From: Paraperlucidibaca sp.
GTDB lineage: Bacteria > Pseudomonadota > Gammaproteobacteria > Pseudomonadales > Moraxellaceae
NCBI GenBank assembly: GCA_018066805.1
Contig: JAGPVX010000025.1
Span: forward strand, 1-34,130
Direction: 5' to 3'
DNA: 34,130 nt
Positions 16,870-24,316 of this stretch are shown one piece after another. Under the pieces are notes generated by a model. That model ran no database searches. It had not been told where the DNA came from and saw only the letters and a list, made by a program, of their open reading frames with translations. Each line of letters opens with the position of its first letter. Positions within the stretch are counted from its first letter, which is position 1. Both the position numbers and the translations under genes were made by a program.

Positions 16870-17486
16870 GATTTCAATAGGCCTTTTAGCGCGGCGCGGA
16901 CGACACTGGCGGTGTCATCGCTGTTTAAGGCACTGTCTTTTAGCGCGGCATTAACCGCCCGCTGCGCCTCTACTGGCTTATAGCCCAAAGCTACAAGCGC
17001 GCTCATCGCCTCTTCACTGGCGGTTGCTTCTGGCACTAGCGAAACATTGGCGGCTTTTTGCTCGCCGGGCAATGACACGGAGAACTTATCGAGCTTATCG
17101 CGCAGCTCAATCACTAAGCGTTCAGCGGTTTTTTTACCAATGCCAGGGATGCGGGTGAGGGTGGCGATATCTTCGCGCTGCAAGCAGTTACGCAAGGCGC
17201 TGACTTCCATACCGGAGAGTATGGTTAAAGCCAGTTTTGGCCCAACGCCACTGACTTTTATCAGCAGCAAAAACACGCTGCGTTGCTCTCGCTCATGAAA
17301 GCCAAACAGCTGATGCGCATCCTCACGCACAGCCATATGCGTCCACAAGGTTAGCGGCTCATTCGTGCTCGGTAGCTGATAATACGTGGTCAACGGCACG
17401 TCTACGGCGTAACCCACGCCCTGAACATCGAGCACAATTTGTGCGCTGTCTTTATCGATCAAAATGCCGCTTAAGCGCGAAATCAT
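16866..17486 (-). CDS. ruvA: Holliday junction DNA-binding protein RuvA
   Basis: RuvA tetramers bind four-way junctions and recruit RuvB. The 206 residues (E. coli 203) show domain I with [10 protein letters not shown]...VGYAVDVPL, domain II with helix-hairpin-helix motifs ([15 protein letters not shown] and [20 protein letters not shown]), and a short C-terminal domain III (about 160-206) that contacts RuvB. The 73-bp gap before it, after ruvC, holds nothing I recognise. Confidence 0.98.
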   Translation of the reverse strand: MISRLSGILIDKDSAQIVLDVQGVGYAVDVPLTTYYQLPSTNEPLTLWTHMAVREDAHQLFGFHEREQRSVFLLLIKVSGVGPKLALTILSGMEVSALRNCLQREDIATLTRIPGIGKKTAERLVIELRDKLDKFSVSLPGEQKAANVSLVPEATASEEAMSALVALGYKPVEAQRAVNAALKDSALNSDDTASVVRAALKGLLKS

Positions 17487-17559
17487 GCCACGTTATCCTT
17501 GTTATATGAGGCTGCTCTGGACCGAATTGGCACATTGTGTACGAGCCTGCCGTGAGGCA

Positions 17560-18078
17560 TTAACGGCCACGGCCTCGACGCAACCCAGTAATCGTCATTT
17601 TTAGCATATTTGCGTTGGCATGAGCATGGCACAAGGCAGCCGCTAAGGCATCGGCAGCATCGGCTTGTGGGCAAGTTTGTAGCTGTAACAGGCGCATGAC
17701 CATGTGCTGAACTTGTACCTTATCGGCTGCACCGGTGCCAACTACAGACTGCTTAATTTGTCTGGCGCTATACTCGGCAACACTTATGCCGGCATGGCCG
17801 ATAGCAACTAGCGCGGCTCCGCGAGCTTGGCCTAGTTTGAGTGCTGAGTCGGCATTATTCGATAAAAATACTTGCTCGACACTGGCCTGAGTTGGCTGCC
17901 ATTGCGCGATGACTTGGCTTAAGCCTTGGAATATCGTCAGTACGCGCTCAGGAAGGGTTTCTTCAGTTTTCATGCGGATGCAGCCGCTGTCGACATAGCG
18001 CCAACCACGACCCTCGGCGGCAATGATCCCGTAGCCGGTAATGCGCGAGCCGGGATCAACGCCGAGGATGATGCTCAA
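17560..18078 (-). CDS. ruvC: Crossover junction endodeoxyribonuclease RuvC
   Basis: RuvC cuts Holliday junctions symmetrically, completing the RuvABC resolvasome. The 172 residues (E. coli 173) retain all four acidic metal ligands: D8 (ILGVDPGS), E68 (VEQVFLSNN), D140 and D143 ([15 protein letters not shown]). They equal E. coli D7, E66, D138 and D141 within an offset of 1 to 2. It starts 7 nt after the yebC stop. Confidence 0.98.
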   Translation of the reverse strand: MSIILGVDPGSRITGYGIIAAEGRGWRYVDSGCIRMKTEETLPERVLTIFQGLSQVIAQWQPTQASVEQVFLSNNADSALKLGQARGAALVAIGHAGISVAEYSARQIKQSVVGTGAADKVQVQHMVMRLLQLQTCPQADAADALAAALCHAHANANMLKMTITGLRRGRGR

Positions 18079-18085
18079 GCGTGGC

Positions 18086-18835
18086 TTACGCGTTCAGCGC
18101 GGCCATCACTGCCTCGCTGAAATTGGCGTTGGTGTAGACGTTTTGCACATCATCAAGATCTTCTAACATATCGATTAGCTTGAGGATTTTCTCGGCCTGC
18201 TCGAGTTCAGTGATGTCGGCCTCGGTGCTGGCTTTCATGGTCACTTCAGCTTGCTCAGACTTTAGGCCGGCAGCCTCTAAGGCATCAGCGACGGCACCAA
18301 ATGCTTCTGGCGTGGTAACAACAGTGAAGCCATCTTCATCGCTTTCGACATCTTCAGCACCGGCCTCTAAAGCAACTTCGAGCAGGCGGTCTTCATTGGT
18401 GTCGGCACTGAAAACGATTTCGCCACGCTTAGCAAACAAGTAAGCCACTGAGCCGCTGGTGCCCAAGTTGCCACCATTTCGGCTAAAGCCATGGCGCACT
18501 TCCGAGACTGTGCGGTTGATGTTGTCGGTCATGGTTTCGACCAACACGGCAACACCGCCAACGCCATAGCCTTCATAGGTGAGTTCATCGAGCTTCTTAT
18601 CGTCGTCGCCACCAGCGCCACGCAAGATGGCACGGTTGACGACATCGCGCGTCATATTCGCACCCAAGGCCTTGTAGACAATGGCACGCAAACGCGGGTT
18701 GTCGGCTTCATTGGGGCCGCCTAAGCGCGCAGCAACGGTAATTTCACGAATAAACTTGGTGAAAACTTTGCCGCGCGAGGCATCGGTACGCGCTTTTTTA
18801 TGCTTGATGTTTGCCCATTTGGAATGTCCAGCCAT
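18086..18835 (-). CDS. yebC: YebC/PmpR-family transcriptional regulator
   Basis: The 249 residues begin with the invariant [19 protein letters not shown] block and contain [19 protein letters not shown] and [15 protein letters not shown], hallmarks of the YebC family. Members have been reported as DNA-binding regulators and, more recently, as factors that ease ribosome stalling at proline-rich stretches. Which role applies cannot be decided from sequence. The gene lies 10 nt after aspS and just before ruvC, the common aspS-yebC-ruvC order. Confidence 0.97.
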   Translation of the reverse strand: MAGHSKWANIKHKKARTDASRGKVFTKFIREITVAARLGGPNEADNPRLRAIVYKALGANMTRDVVNRAILRGAGGDDDKKLDELTYEGYGVGGVAVLVETMTDNINRTVSEVRHGFSRNGGNLGTSGSVAYLFAKRGEIVFSADTNEDRLLEVALEAGAEDVESDEDGFTVVTTPEAFGAVADALEAAGLKSEQAEVTMKASTEADITELEQAEKILKLIDMLEDLDDVQNVYTNANFSEAVMAALNA

Positions 18836-18845
18836 GGCTTACTCC

Positions 18846-20675
18846 TTAGGCGCCGGTTACGGGCGTAGTTGTCGGTGTGGTTGCTGGCGCGGCCACTTTC
18901 GCCTCTTCACGCAGACGAATACCCAGTTCACGTAACTGTTTCGCTTCAACCGGCGCTGGCGCATGCGTCATTAAGCATTCAGCAGTTTTCGTTTTCGGGA
19001 AAGCAATCACGTCACGAATGGAGGTCGCGCCAGTCATCAGCATGACTAAGCGATCGAGGCCAAATGCCAAGCCGCCGTGGGGCGGTGCACCGTATTTCAG
19101 TGCGTCGAGCAGGAATTCGAACTTCTCATTGGCTTCTTCATCGCTAATGCCCAGGGCTTTAAACACGGCCTTTTGCATGTCGAGATTGTAAATACGCAGT
19201 GAGCCGCCGCCGAGTTCGGTGCCGTTGAGCACCATGTCATAGGCGACCGAAATGGCTTCGCCTGGATTAGTTTTCAGTGTCTCAACGTCGCATTTTGGCA
19301 AAGTGAAAGGATGGTGCACTGAAGTCCACTGGCCATCGCCGATTTCTTCAAACATCGGGAAGTCGACGACCCATAGCGGTGCCCATTCGCAGGTTAGCAG
19401 TTTTTGATCGTTACCGACTTTCACGCGTAATGCACCGAGAGCGTCGTTGACCACGCGGGCTTTATCGGCGCCGAAGAAGATTAAGTCGCCATTGTCAGCG
19501 CCAGTACGCTCGATGATGGCTTTTAACGCGTCATCGGGCAGGAACTTAACGATGGGCGATTGCAAGCCACTGCCTTCGCCATTATGGATATTGCTGACAT
19601 CGTTGACCTTGATGTATGCCAAACCTTTGGCGCCATAAATGCCGACAAATTTGGTGTATTCGTCGATCTGGCTGCGTGGCATAGCAGCGCCGCCAGGTAC
19701 GCGCAGGGCGGCGATACGGCCTTTAGGATCTTTCGCTGGGCCGGCGAAAACTTTGAACTCAACCTTGTCCATCAAATCAGCGACATCGACCAACTCTAAA
19801 GGGTTACGTAGGTCGGGCTTGTCTGAACCAAAACGGCGCATGGCATCGGCATAAGTCATGCGCGGGAATGCGTCAAATTTCACACCGAGCAGCTGATCAA
19901 ACAGCTCAACGGCCATATCCTCAGTGATCTGCATGATTTGCTCGTCGTTCATGAACGAGGTTTCGATGTCGATCTGTGTGAATTCTGGCTGACGATCGGC
20001 GCGCAAATCTTCGTCACGGAAGCATTTAGCGATTTGGTAATAGCGATCGAAGCCGGAAACCATCAATAACTGCTTAAACAGCTGTGGTGACTGCGGCAGC
20101 GCAAAAAAACTACCGGGTTGTGTCCGTGACGGCACCAAGTAATCACGCGCGCCTTCTGGTGTGGCACGAGTCAGGATGGGCGTCTCCACATCTAAGAAGC
20201 CGTGGCGATCTAAATAATTGCGAATTAGCGTAGTGACCTTTGAGCGAAAACGCATGCGCTCGAGCATTTCTGGTCGACGCATATCGAGAAAACGGAATTT
20301 AAGACGGGTTTCTTCGCCGACGTTGCTGAAGTCATCGTTGAGCGGGAAGGGTGGCGTTTCTGATTGCGCCAAAATTTCGATTTCTTTGCCCAAGACTTCA
20401 ATTTGACCCGATGGCATGGTGCTGTTTTCAGTGCCGGCATAACGCTGGCGCACACGGCCAGTGATTTTCAGCACATATTCCGAGCGAGATTTATCGGCGG
20501 TAGCAAATGCTTCTGGAGTATCTGGATCAATGACTACTTGCACTAAGCCTTCGCGATCGCGCAGATCGAGGAAAATCACGCCGCCGTGATCACGACGACG
20601 GTGCACCCAGCCGCATAGAGTCACGGTTTGGTCGATAAACGATTGATTCAAATTACCGCAATAATGGCTACGCAT
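18846..20675 (-). CDS. aspS: Aspartyl-tRNA synthetase, predicted non-discriminating (AspRS)
   Basis: AspRS charges tRNA with aspartate. The 609 residues have the N-terminal OB-fold anticodon domain (about 1-105), a class II catalytic core with motif 2 [19 protein letters not shown] and motif 3 [12 protein letters not shown], and the bacterial GAD insertion. H30 (RRRDHGG) and G81 (RYAGTEN) match the two positions that, from memory, mark the non-discriminating enzyme of Pseudomonas aeruginosa (H31, G82). Such enzymes also make Asp-tRNA(Asn), repaired by GatCAB. The last 15 or so residues are a Pro/Thr/Ala-rich tail. It is the first gene of the long minus-strand run. Confidence 0.98.
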   Translation of the reverse strand: MRSHYCGNLNQSFIDQTVTLCGWVHRRRDHGGVIFLDLRDREGLVQVVIDPDTPEAFATADKSRSEYVLKITGRVRQRYAGTENSTMPSGQIEVLGKEIEILAQSETPPFPLNDDFSNVGEETRLKFRFLDMRRPEMLERMRFRSKVTTLIRNYLDRHGFLDVETPILTRATPEGARDYLVPSRTQPGSFFALPQSPQLFKQLLMVSGFDRYYQIAKCFRDEDLRADRQPEFTQIDIETSFMNDEQIMQITEDMAVELFDQLLGVKFDAFPRMTYADAMRRFGSDKPDLRNPLELVDVADLMDKVEFKVFAGPAKDPKGRIAALRVPGGAAMPRSQIDEYTKFVGIYGAKGLAYIKVNDVSNIHNGEGSGLQSPIVKFLPDDALKAIIERTGADNGDLIFFGADKARVVNDALGALRVKVGNDQKLLTCEWAPLWVVDFPMFEEIGDGQWTSVHHPFTLPKCDVETLKTNPGEAISVAYDMVLNGTELGGGSLRIYNLDMQKAVFKALGISDEEANEKFEFLLDALKYGAPPHGGLAFGLDRLVMLMTGATSIRDVIAFPKTKTAECLMTHAPAPVEAKQLRELGIRLREEAKVAAPATTPTTTPVTGA

Positions 20676-20736
20676 AAGGCCAACTTCTCAGATCAAAAAT
20701 GGGGTGAATAGCTGTTGCTAATTCAGCAGGTGGGCA

Positions 20737-20766
20737 AGTATAGCGAAGTCGCCGTGTGCCTGCGAA
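20737..20766 (-). promoter_or_regulatory. Candidate aspS promoter
   Basis: On the minus strand TTCGCA (complement of 20761-20766) and TATACT (complement of 20737-20742) are spaced by 18 nt. The -10 box is close to the sigma-70 consensus. Transcription would start near 20730, giving a leader of about 55 nt before the aspS ATG. Confidence 0.55.
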
Positions 20767-20787
20767 GGATGAGGCTATAAAGATTGC

Positions 20788-20816
20788 TTTACAGATGAAA
20801 AATCTTGGAGTAAATA
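20788..20816 (+). promoter_or_regulatory. Candidate promoter for the small acidic protein gene
   Basis: TTTACA (20788-20793, five of six matches to the -35 consensus) is followed after 17 nt by TAAATA (20811-20816), a weaker -10. The start point would fall near 20822, right at the left edge of a nested inverted repeat, which would then be the 5' end of the transcript. Confidence 0.4.
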
Positions 20817-20820
20817 GCGC

Positions 20821-20869
20821 GTTTAGCGGCGCAATTGCATGCTCGAGCATGAGCTATCGCCAGCTAAAC
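20821..20869 (+). promoter_or_regulatory. Nested inverted repeat upstream of the small acidic gene
   Basis: The outer arms GTTTAGCGGCG (20821-20831) and CGCC-A-GCTAAAC (20858-20869) are complementary except for one bulged A. Inside them sits the perfect 14-bp palindrome CATGCTCGAGCATG (20838-20851), flanked by 6 nt on each side. The structure begins about where transcription is predicted to start and ends 20 nt before an AGGAGG ribosome site. It could be a leader RNA structure or a pair of nested operators; I know no family that it matches. Confidence 0.55.
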
Positions 20870-20902
20870 ACGATAACGCGTGGCCTGTAGGAGGGCTTGG
20901 TG

Positions 20903-21073
20903 ATGGAAGAAGCATTTTTAGAAGAAGATGCGGGTGATCAAGATAACGAAGAGACGGAAAAGACCAATTCCGTTAAAAACGTGCTCGATAAGCGTCGAAC
21001 CTTAGATGACAAGCTCGACGAGCGCCGCCTACGTCGCGAACTACGCGACTACGATTTCGATTTAGACGATTAA
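20903..21073 (+). CDS. Small acidic protein, PA3496-like
   Basis: The frame encodes 56 residues, MEEAFLEEDAGDQDNEETEK and on. The strong ribosome site AGGAGGG (20889-20895) lies 7 nt before the ATG; a GTG one codon earlier is the only near alternative. The N-terminal 20 residues are very acidic. The C-terminal half has KRRTLDDKLDERRLRREL, a basic amphipathic helix, and ends in the acidic-aromatic tail DYDFDLDD. This layout recalls the short Pseudomonas PA3496 family, named in databases as a putative envelope integrity protein, but I rely on memory. No signal or membrane segment is visible and its function is unknown. It stands between aspS (divergent) and sodB (same strand). Confidence 0.7.
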   Translation: MEEAFLEEDAGDQDNEETEKTNSVKNVLDKRRTLDDKLDERRLRRELRDYDFDLDD

Positions 21074-21108
21074 TTGTTCGATTGCTCAAGCCAGTTAGCG
21101 CCTTGAAC

Positions 21109-21136
21109 TTGCACGTCGGCGCTGACTGGGCATAAT
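21109..21136 (+). promoter_or_regulatory. Candidate sodB promoter
   Basis: TTGCAC (21109-21114) and CATAAT (21131-21136) are separated by 16 nt, a reasonable sigma-70 pair. A start near 21143 would leave a leader of about 34 nt before the ATG at 21177, which has AAGGA 7 nt upstream. I do not see an obvious Fur box. Confidence 0.45.
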
Positions 21137-21176
21137 GGCGGGGTTCGATTCACTCACATAAAACAAGGATTTGATC

Positions 21177-21776
21177 ATGGCTTTTGAATTGCCCGCACTG
21201 CCTTATGACAGCGCCGCACTTGAACCACACATCACTGCGCATACCTTAAGTTTCCATCACGCTAAACACCACAATGCCTATGTGACTAACTTGAATAACC
21301 TGATCAAAGATACTGATCTGGCTGATAAAAGCTTAGAAGACATTATGAAGGCTAGTGCTGGTGATGCCGCTAAAGCAGGCATCTTCAACAACAGCGCACA
21401 GGTGTGGAACCACACATTTTACTGGAACAGCATGGCGCCTAATGGCGGTGGCAAGCCAACTGGCGCAATCGCTGCAAAAATCGATGCTGACTTCGGCTCA
21501 TACGATAAATTCGTTGAGTTGTTCAAAGCCGCAGCAGCTACACAGTTCGGCTCAGGCTGGGCATGGTTGGTTGTTGGTACCGATGGCAAATTAGCCGTCA
21601 CCAAAACCGGCAACGCCGACTCACCATTGGTTCATGGCCATAAAGCCCTGTTAACCATTGATGTCTGGGAACACGCTTACTATCTGGACTTCCAAAACCG
21701 TCGCCCAGATTACATCAGCACATTCCTAGACAAGCTGGTTAACTGGGACTTCGCCAACGCCAATTTGGCTGGCTAA
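21177..21776 (+). CDS. sodB: Superoxide dismutase [Fe] SodB
   Basis: SodB dismutates superoxide to H2O2 and O2 in the cytoplasm. I take ATG 21177 (AAGGA at 21165-21169, 7 nt upstream) over the in-frame TTG at 21171, giving 199 residues that start AFELPALPY like E. coli SodB. The metal ligands are H27, H79 (AQVWNHTFYW), D162 and H166 (IDVWEHAYYLDF). The Gln just before VWNH (Q75) and the FNNSAQ context are Fe-type, not Mn-type, features. A strong hairpin terminator follows at 21830-21856. Confidence 0.97.
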   Translation: MAFELPALPYDSAALEPHITAHTLSFHHAKHHNAYVTNLNNLIKDTDLADKSLEDIMKASAGDAAKAGIFNNSAQVWNHTFYWNSMAPNGGGKPTGAIAAKIDADFGSYDKFVELFKAAAATQFGSGWAWLVVGTDGKLAVTKTGNADSPLVHGHKALLTIDVWEHAYYLDFQNRRPDYISTFLDKLVNWDFANANLAG

Positions 21777-21829
21777 GTGCCTAGTGACGCGGCTACTTTG
21801 ACCACGAAGTTGCCGCGTAACGTGTCTAC

Positions 21830-21856
21830 AAAAAAGCACCCTCGTGGTGCTTTTTT
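21830..21856 (+). terminator. Intrinsic terminator after sodB, 13 nt before regB
   Basis: AAAAAAGCACC (21830-21840) and GGTGCTTTTTT (21846-21856) form a perfect 11-bp stem with a 5-nt loop. It ends in six T residues on the plus strand, and in a matching T-run on the minus strand. It lies 53 nt after the sodB stop and only 13 nt before the ATG chosen for the histidine kinase. Confidence 0.9.
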
Positions 21857-21869
21857 GCATTCCGAGACC

Positions 21870-23084
21870 ATGTTGCGACGCCATGTGCGCATGCTTATCA
21901 ACTTACGTTGGGCATTTGCGCTACTGCTTGTGCTGATGGCATTCGCTTGCGAATGGCTAGCTGAACCTGCGCCAAATTGGTCTACAAGCCTGCTTTTGGC
22001 TTTTTCTTTACTGATACTAATTAACGTATTGAGTCAGCTACGGCTGCGCTCAACGCTCGCCGTTGATCATGACGAGTTATTTCTCCAGCTACTGTTTGAT
22101 TTAGTGGTTTTGACCTGGCTATTTCGCGAGAGCGGCGGCAGCAGCAATCCCTTTATTACGTATTACCTTGTGCCACTGGCGGTAGCTGCATCGACATTGG
22201 CGTGGCGGCAAACGTATTGCTTAGCGCTACTGATGCTTAGTGCCTATGGCGCGTTATTTTGGTGGCCAAGTCCCGTCGCGCAAAATCCTTGGCCGTGGCA
22301 TAGCTATGAAGGTCATTTGCTCGGCATGTGGGCAAACTTCGGCATTAGTGCTGGCTTGCTGGTATTTTTTCTCAGCCGTATGCATCAGCGCTTACGGGCA
22401 CAAGAGCAGCATCACATTGAGCAGCAGCGCCAGCAGTTATTACGCGATCAGGCGTTGGCCTTAGGCTCCTTAGCAGCCACTGCCGTGCATGATTTAGCGA
22501 CGCCGATTGCCACCTTAACGCTATTGGCGGAAGAGCTAGATGGCGTATCGACAGATTTACGTGCCGATGTTCAAGCCCAGCTACAGCGCTGTCGTAGTAT
22601 TTTGGCTGAGCTGCGTGAGCAAGCGCAGCATCCTGAGCTGTTGCCAGAGCAGCCTTTGGCGCAACTCATGGAACATATTGTTGCGCCATTACGTGAAAGC
22701 TTCGCCAGTAAAAAGATCATGCTGACTGTTAGCTCACCAAGTACTGCGCTTGCTATGCCGTGGAAGGCTCAGCAAGTTATTAGTAATGCCTTGAAAAATG
22801 CTTTGGAGGCGCCAGCCACGGAGGTTTTCATTAAGGCGAGTACCAATGCTGTGCATTTTAGCTGTGAGATTCGTGACAATGGTCCGGGCTTCACGCAGGC
22901 CATGCTCACCGCGGCACATGAGCAGCGCTTGGAGCCTTATGCCAGTCAAAAGCCCGATGGCTTAGGCCTTGGTCTGTGCTTGGCGCTGATTACCTTAGAT
23001 GAGCTTGGCGGCTCGTTATCGCTCAGCAATGATGCCGGTGCAGTGGTGAGCATTACGTTACCGCTGCCGCTGGCGTCAAAATGA
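21870..23084 (+). CDS. regB: RegB/PrrB-family redox sensor histidine kinase
   Basis: The kinase senses quinone-pool or thiol redox state and phosphorylates RegA. I start it at ATG 21870 (404 residues). The frame is open back to a GTG abutting the sodB stop, but that stretch would encode the sodB terminator. About six hydrophobic segments lie in residues 8-170 and include the quinone-binding heptad GGSSNPF at 89-95. The H-box VHDLATPIATL has H207. C241 in QRCRSIL lies where RegB has its redox-active cysteine. The ATPase domain shows NALKNALEAP, DNGPG and DGLGLGLCLA. It ends 22 nt before regA. RoxS-type homologues in Pseudomonas are the alternative name. Confidence 0.9.
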   Translation: MLRRHVRMLINLRWAFALLLVLMAFACEWLAEPAPNWSTSLLLAFSLLILINVLSQLRLRSTLAVDHDELFLQLLFDLVVLTWLFRESGGSSNPFITYYLVPLAVAASTLAWRQTYCLALLMLSAYGALFWWPSPVAQNPWPWHSYEGHLLGMWANFGISAGLLVFFLSRMHQRLRAQEQHHIEQQRQQLLRDQALALGSLAATAVHDLATPIATLTLLAEELDGVSTDLRADVQAQLQRCRSILAELREQAQHPELLPEQPLAQLMEHIVAPLRESFASKKIMLTVSSPSTALAMPWKAQQVISNALKNALEAPATEVFIKASTNAVHFSCEIRDNGPGFTQAMLTAAHEQRLEPYASQKPDGLGLGLCLALITLDELGGSLSLSNDAGAVVSITLPLPLASK

Positions 23085-23106
23085 TGCGCTTACTAATGAG
23101 TCGCCG

Positions 23107-23643
23107 ATGAAGTTACTTATTATTGATGATGATGAAGGTTTTCGTTCAGCCTTGGCGCGCGCCTGTGAGCGCCGTGGCTGCACAGTTGCCGTGGCGGCTG
23201 ATCGTGCATCGGCTCTAGGCTTAGCTTTAGAGTTTGAGCCGGATGCCGCGGTAGTGGATTTGCGCTTAGCTGATGCTTCGGGGCTGGCGTTGCTGCCTGA
23301 GCTTTTGGCCATTCGACCGGCATTGCGCATGCTCATGCTTACTGGCTTTAGCTCGATTGCGACAGCAGTGGAGGCAGTGAAGCGCGGGGCGGTGAACTAT
23401 TTGGCTAAACCTGCATCTGTGGAAGACATTTTGTCCGCCTTGCGCGTAGGCAATGCACCCGAAGAAACGGCGGCTGATCATCACGTCGATGTGCCGGCTT
23501 TAAGCGTGGATAGGTTGGCTTGGGAGCATATTCAGCGAGTGTTATTGGAAGAGGATGGCAATGTGTCGTCGACCGCGCGCCGCTTAGGAATGCATCGGCG
23601 CACATTGCAGCGGCGCTTAAGTAAACGCCCTGTGGCTAATTAA
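23107..23643 (+). CDS. regA: RegA/PrrA-family response regulator
   Basis: The 178 residues comprise a receiver domain (about 1-115) with the acidic pocket D7-D8-D9, phospho-acceptor D51, T79 and K101. A short linker and a Fis-type helix-turn-helix near 138-175 (LLEEDGNVSSTARRLGMHRRTLQRRL) follow, the diagnostic RegA/PrrA/ActR architecture. Phosphorylated RegA controls respiratory, cytochrome and energy genes in response to redox state. It follows regB by 22 nt as an operon and ends on a hairpin that overlaps its TAA. Confidence 0.93.
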   Translation: MKLLIIDDDEGFRSALARACERRGCTVAVAADRASALGLALEFEPDAAVVDLRLADASGLALLPELLAIRPALRMLMLTGFSSIATAVEAVKRGAVNYLAKPASVEDILSALRVGNAPEETAADHHVDVPALSVDRLAWEHIQRVLLEEDGNVSSTARRLGMHRRTLQRRLSKRPVAN

Positions 23644-23668
23644 GGGCCGCTGTCAGTAGCGGCCCTTA
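23641..23668. terminator. Hairpin between regA and dedA
   Basis: TAAGGGCCGCT (23641-23651) and AGCGGCCCTTA (23658-23668) form a perfect 11-bp stem with a 6-nt loop that includes the regA stop codon. No long T-run follows. It lies between convergent genes and probably ends regA transcription, and perhaps dedA transcription from the other side. Confidence 0.7.
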
Positions 23669-23677
23669 TCAAAAGCA

Positions 23678-24316
23678 CTACGGCAATATTGGCCCAGTAC
23701 GACGGGCTTTAATAAAGCCAATGATTCCTGGCAATACACTCAAGCCGATGATGCCGAAAATCACGAAAACAAAGTTTTCTTTCACGACAGGCAGGTTGCC
23801 AAAGAAATTGCCTAGCGTGACAAATGTGCCGACCCAGAGAATGCCACCAAAGACATCGATGGCGAAAAAGCGGCGATAGTTCATGTGGCCAACGCCAGCA
23901 ACAAACGGCGCTAAGGTGCGGACAATGGGCATGAAGCGGGCAATAACGATGGTTTTGCCGCCATGTTTAGCAAAGAATGACTGCGTGCGATCAAGATCCT
24001 TGCGGCGTATCCAGCGCGAATCCCAGGTGTAGACACGCTCACCAATGGTGCGGCCAACCCAGTAATTGCAGTTGTCACCTAGCACCGCAGCAAACCAGAG
24101 CAGCAGCGTCAATGTCACTGGGTCCATGATGCCAGTCGCGGCCAGTGCGCCGGCGGCAAAGAGCAGGCTGTCGCCGGGTAAAAACGGCATCACGACTACG
24201 CCAGTTTCGACAAACACGATGAGAAATAGCAGACCATAAATCATGGTCGAACCGTGCTCATTGGCGAAGGTTTGCAAGTGAACATCCACATGCAAGATGA
24301 AGTCGATCAGTTCCAT
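23678..24316 (-). CDS. dedA: DedA-family inner-membrane protein
   Basis: DedA proteins are polytopic inner-membrane proteins now thought to flip or scramble lipids such as undecaprenyl phosphate or phosphatidylethanolamine. The 212 residues match E. coli DedA itself along their length: LIDFILHVDVHL, VETGVVVMPFLPGDSLLFAAGALA, KHGGKTIVIARFMPIVRTLAPFVAGVGHM and the SVLPGIIGFIKARR tail. The glutamate in FVETG and the arginines in ARFMPIVR are family hallmarks. Its start overlaps the dsbD stop by 10 nt, so the two are probably translated together. Confidence 0.94.
   Translation of the reverse strand: MELIDFILHVDVHLQTFANEHGSTMIYGLLFLIVFVETGVVVMPFLPGDSLLFAAGALAATGIMDPVTLTLLLWFAAVLGDNCNYWVGRTIGERVYTWDSRWIRRKDLDRTQSFFAKHGGKTIVIARFMPIVRTLAPFVAGVGHMNYRRFFAIDVFGGILWVGTFVTLGNFFGNLPVVKENFVFVIFGIIGLSVLPGIIGFIKARRTGPILP

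Noticed and set aside
17483-17674. Cysteine-rich 63-codon frame across the ruvC-ruvA gap
   Set aside because: More than half of it is an out-of-frame reading of the ruvC 3' end, and no ribosome site is seen. The cysteines are by chance.
21137-21160. GGTTCGATTC, resembling a tRNA T-loop
   Set aside because: The flanking bases do not form a T-stem or acceptor stem, and no anticodon or D arm fits upstream. It lies in the sodB leader.
21777-21869. N-terminal extension of the histidine kinase from GTG 21777
   Set aside because: It abuts the sodB stop, has no ribosome site and would translate the sodB terminator. The region before ATG 21870 has no membrane or domain features.
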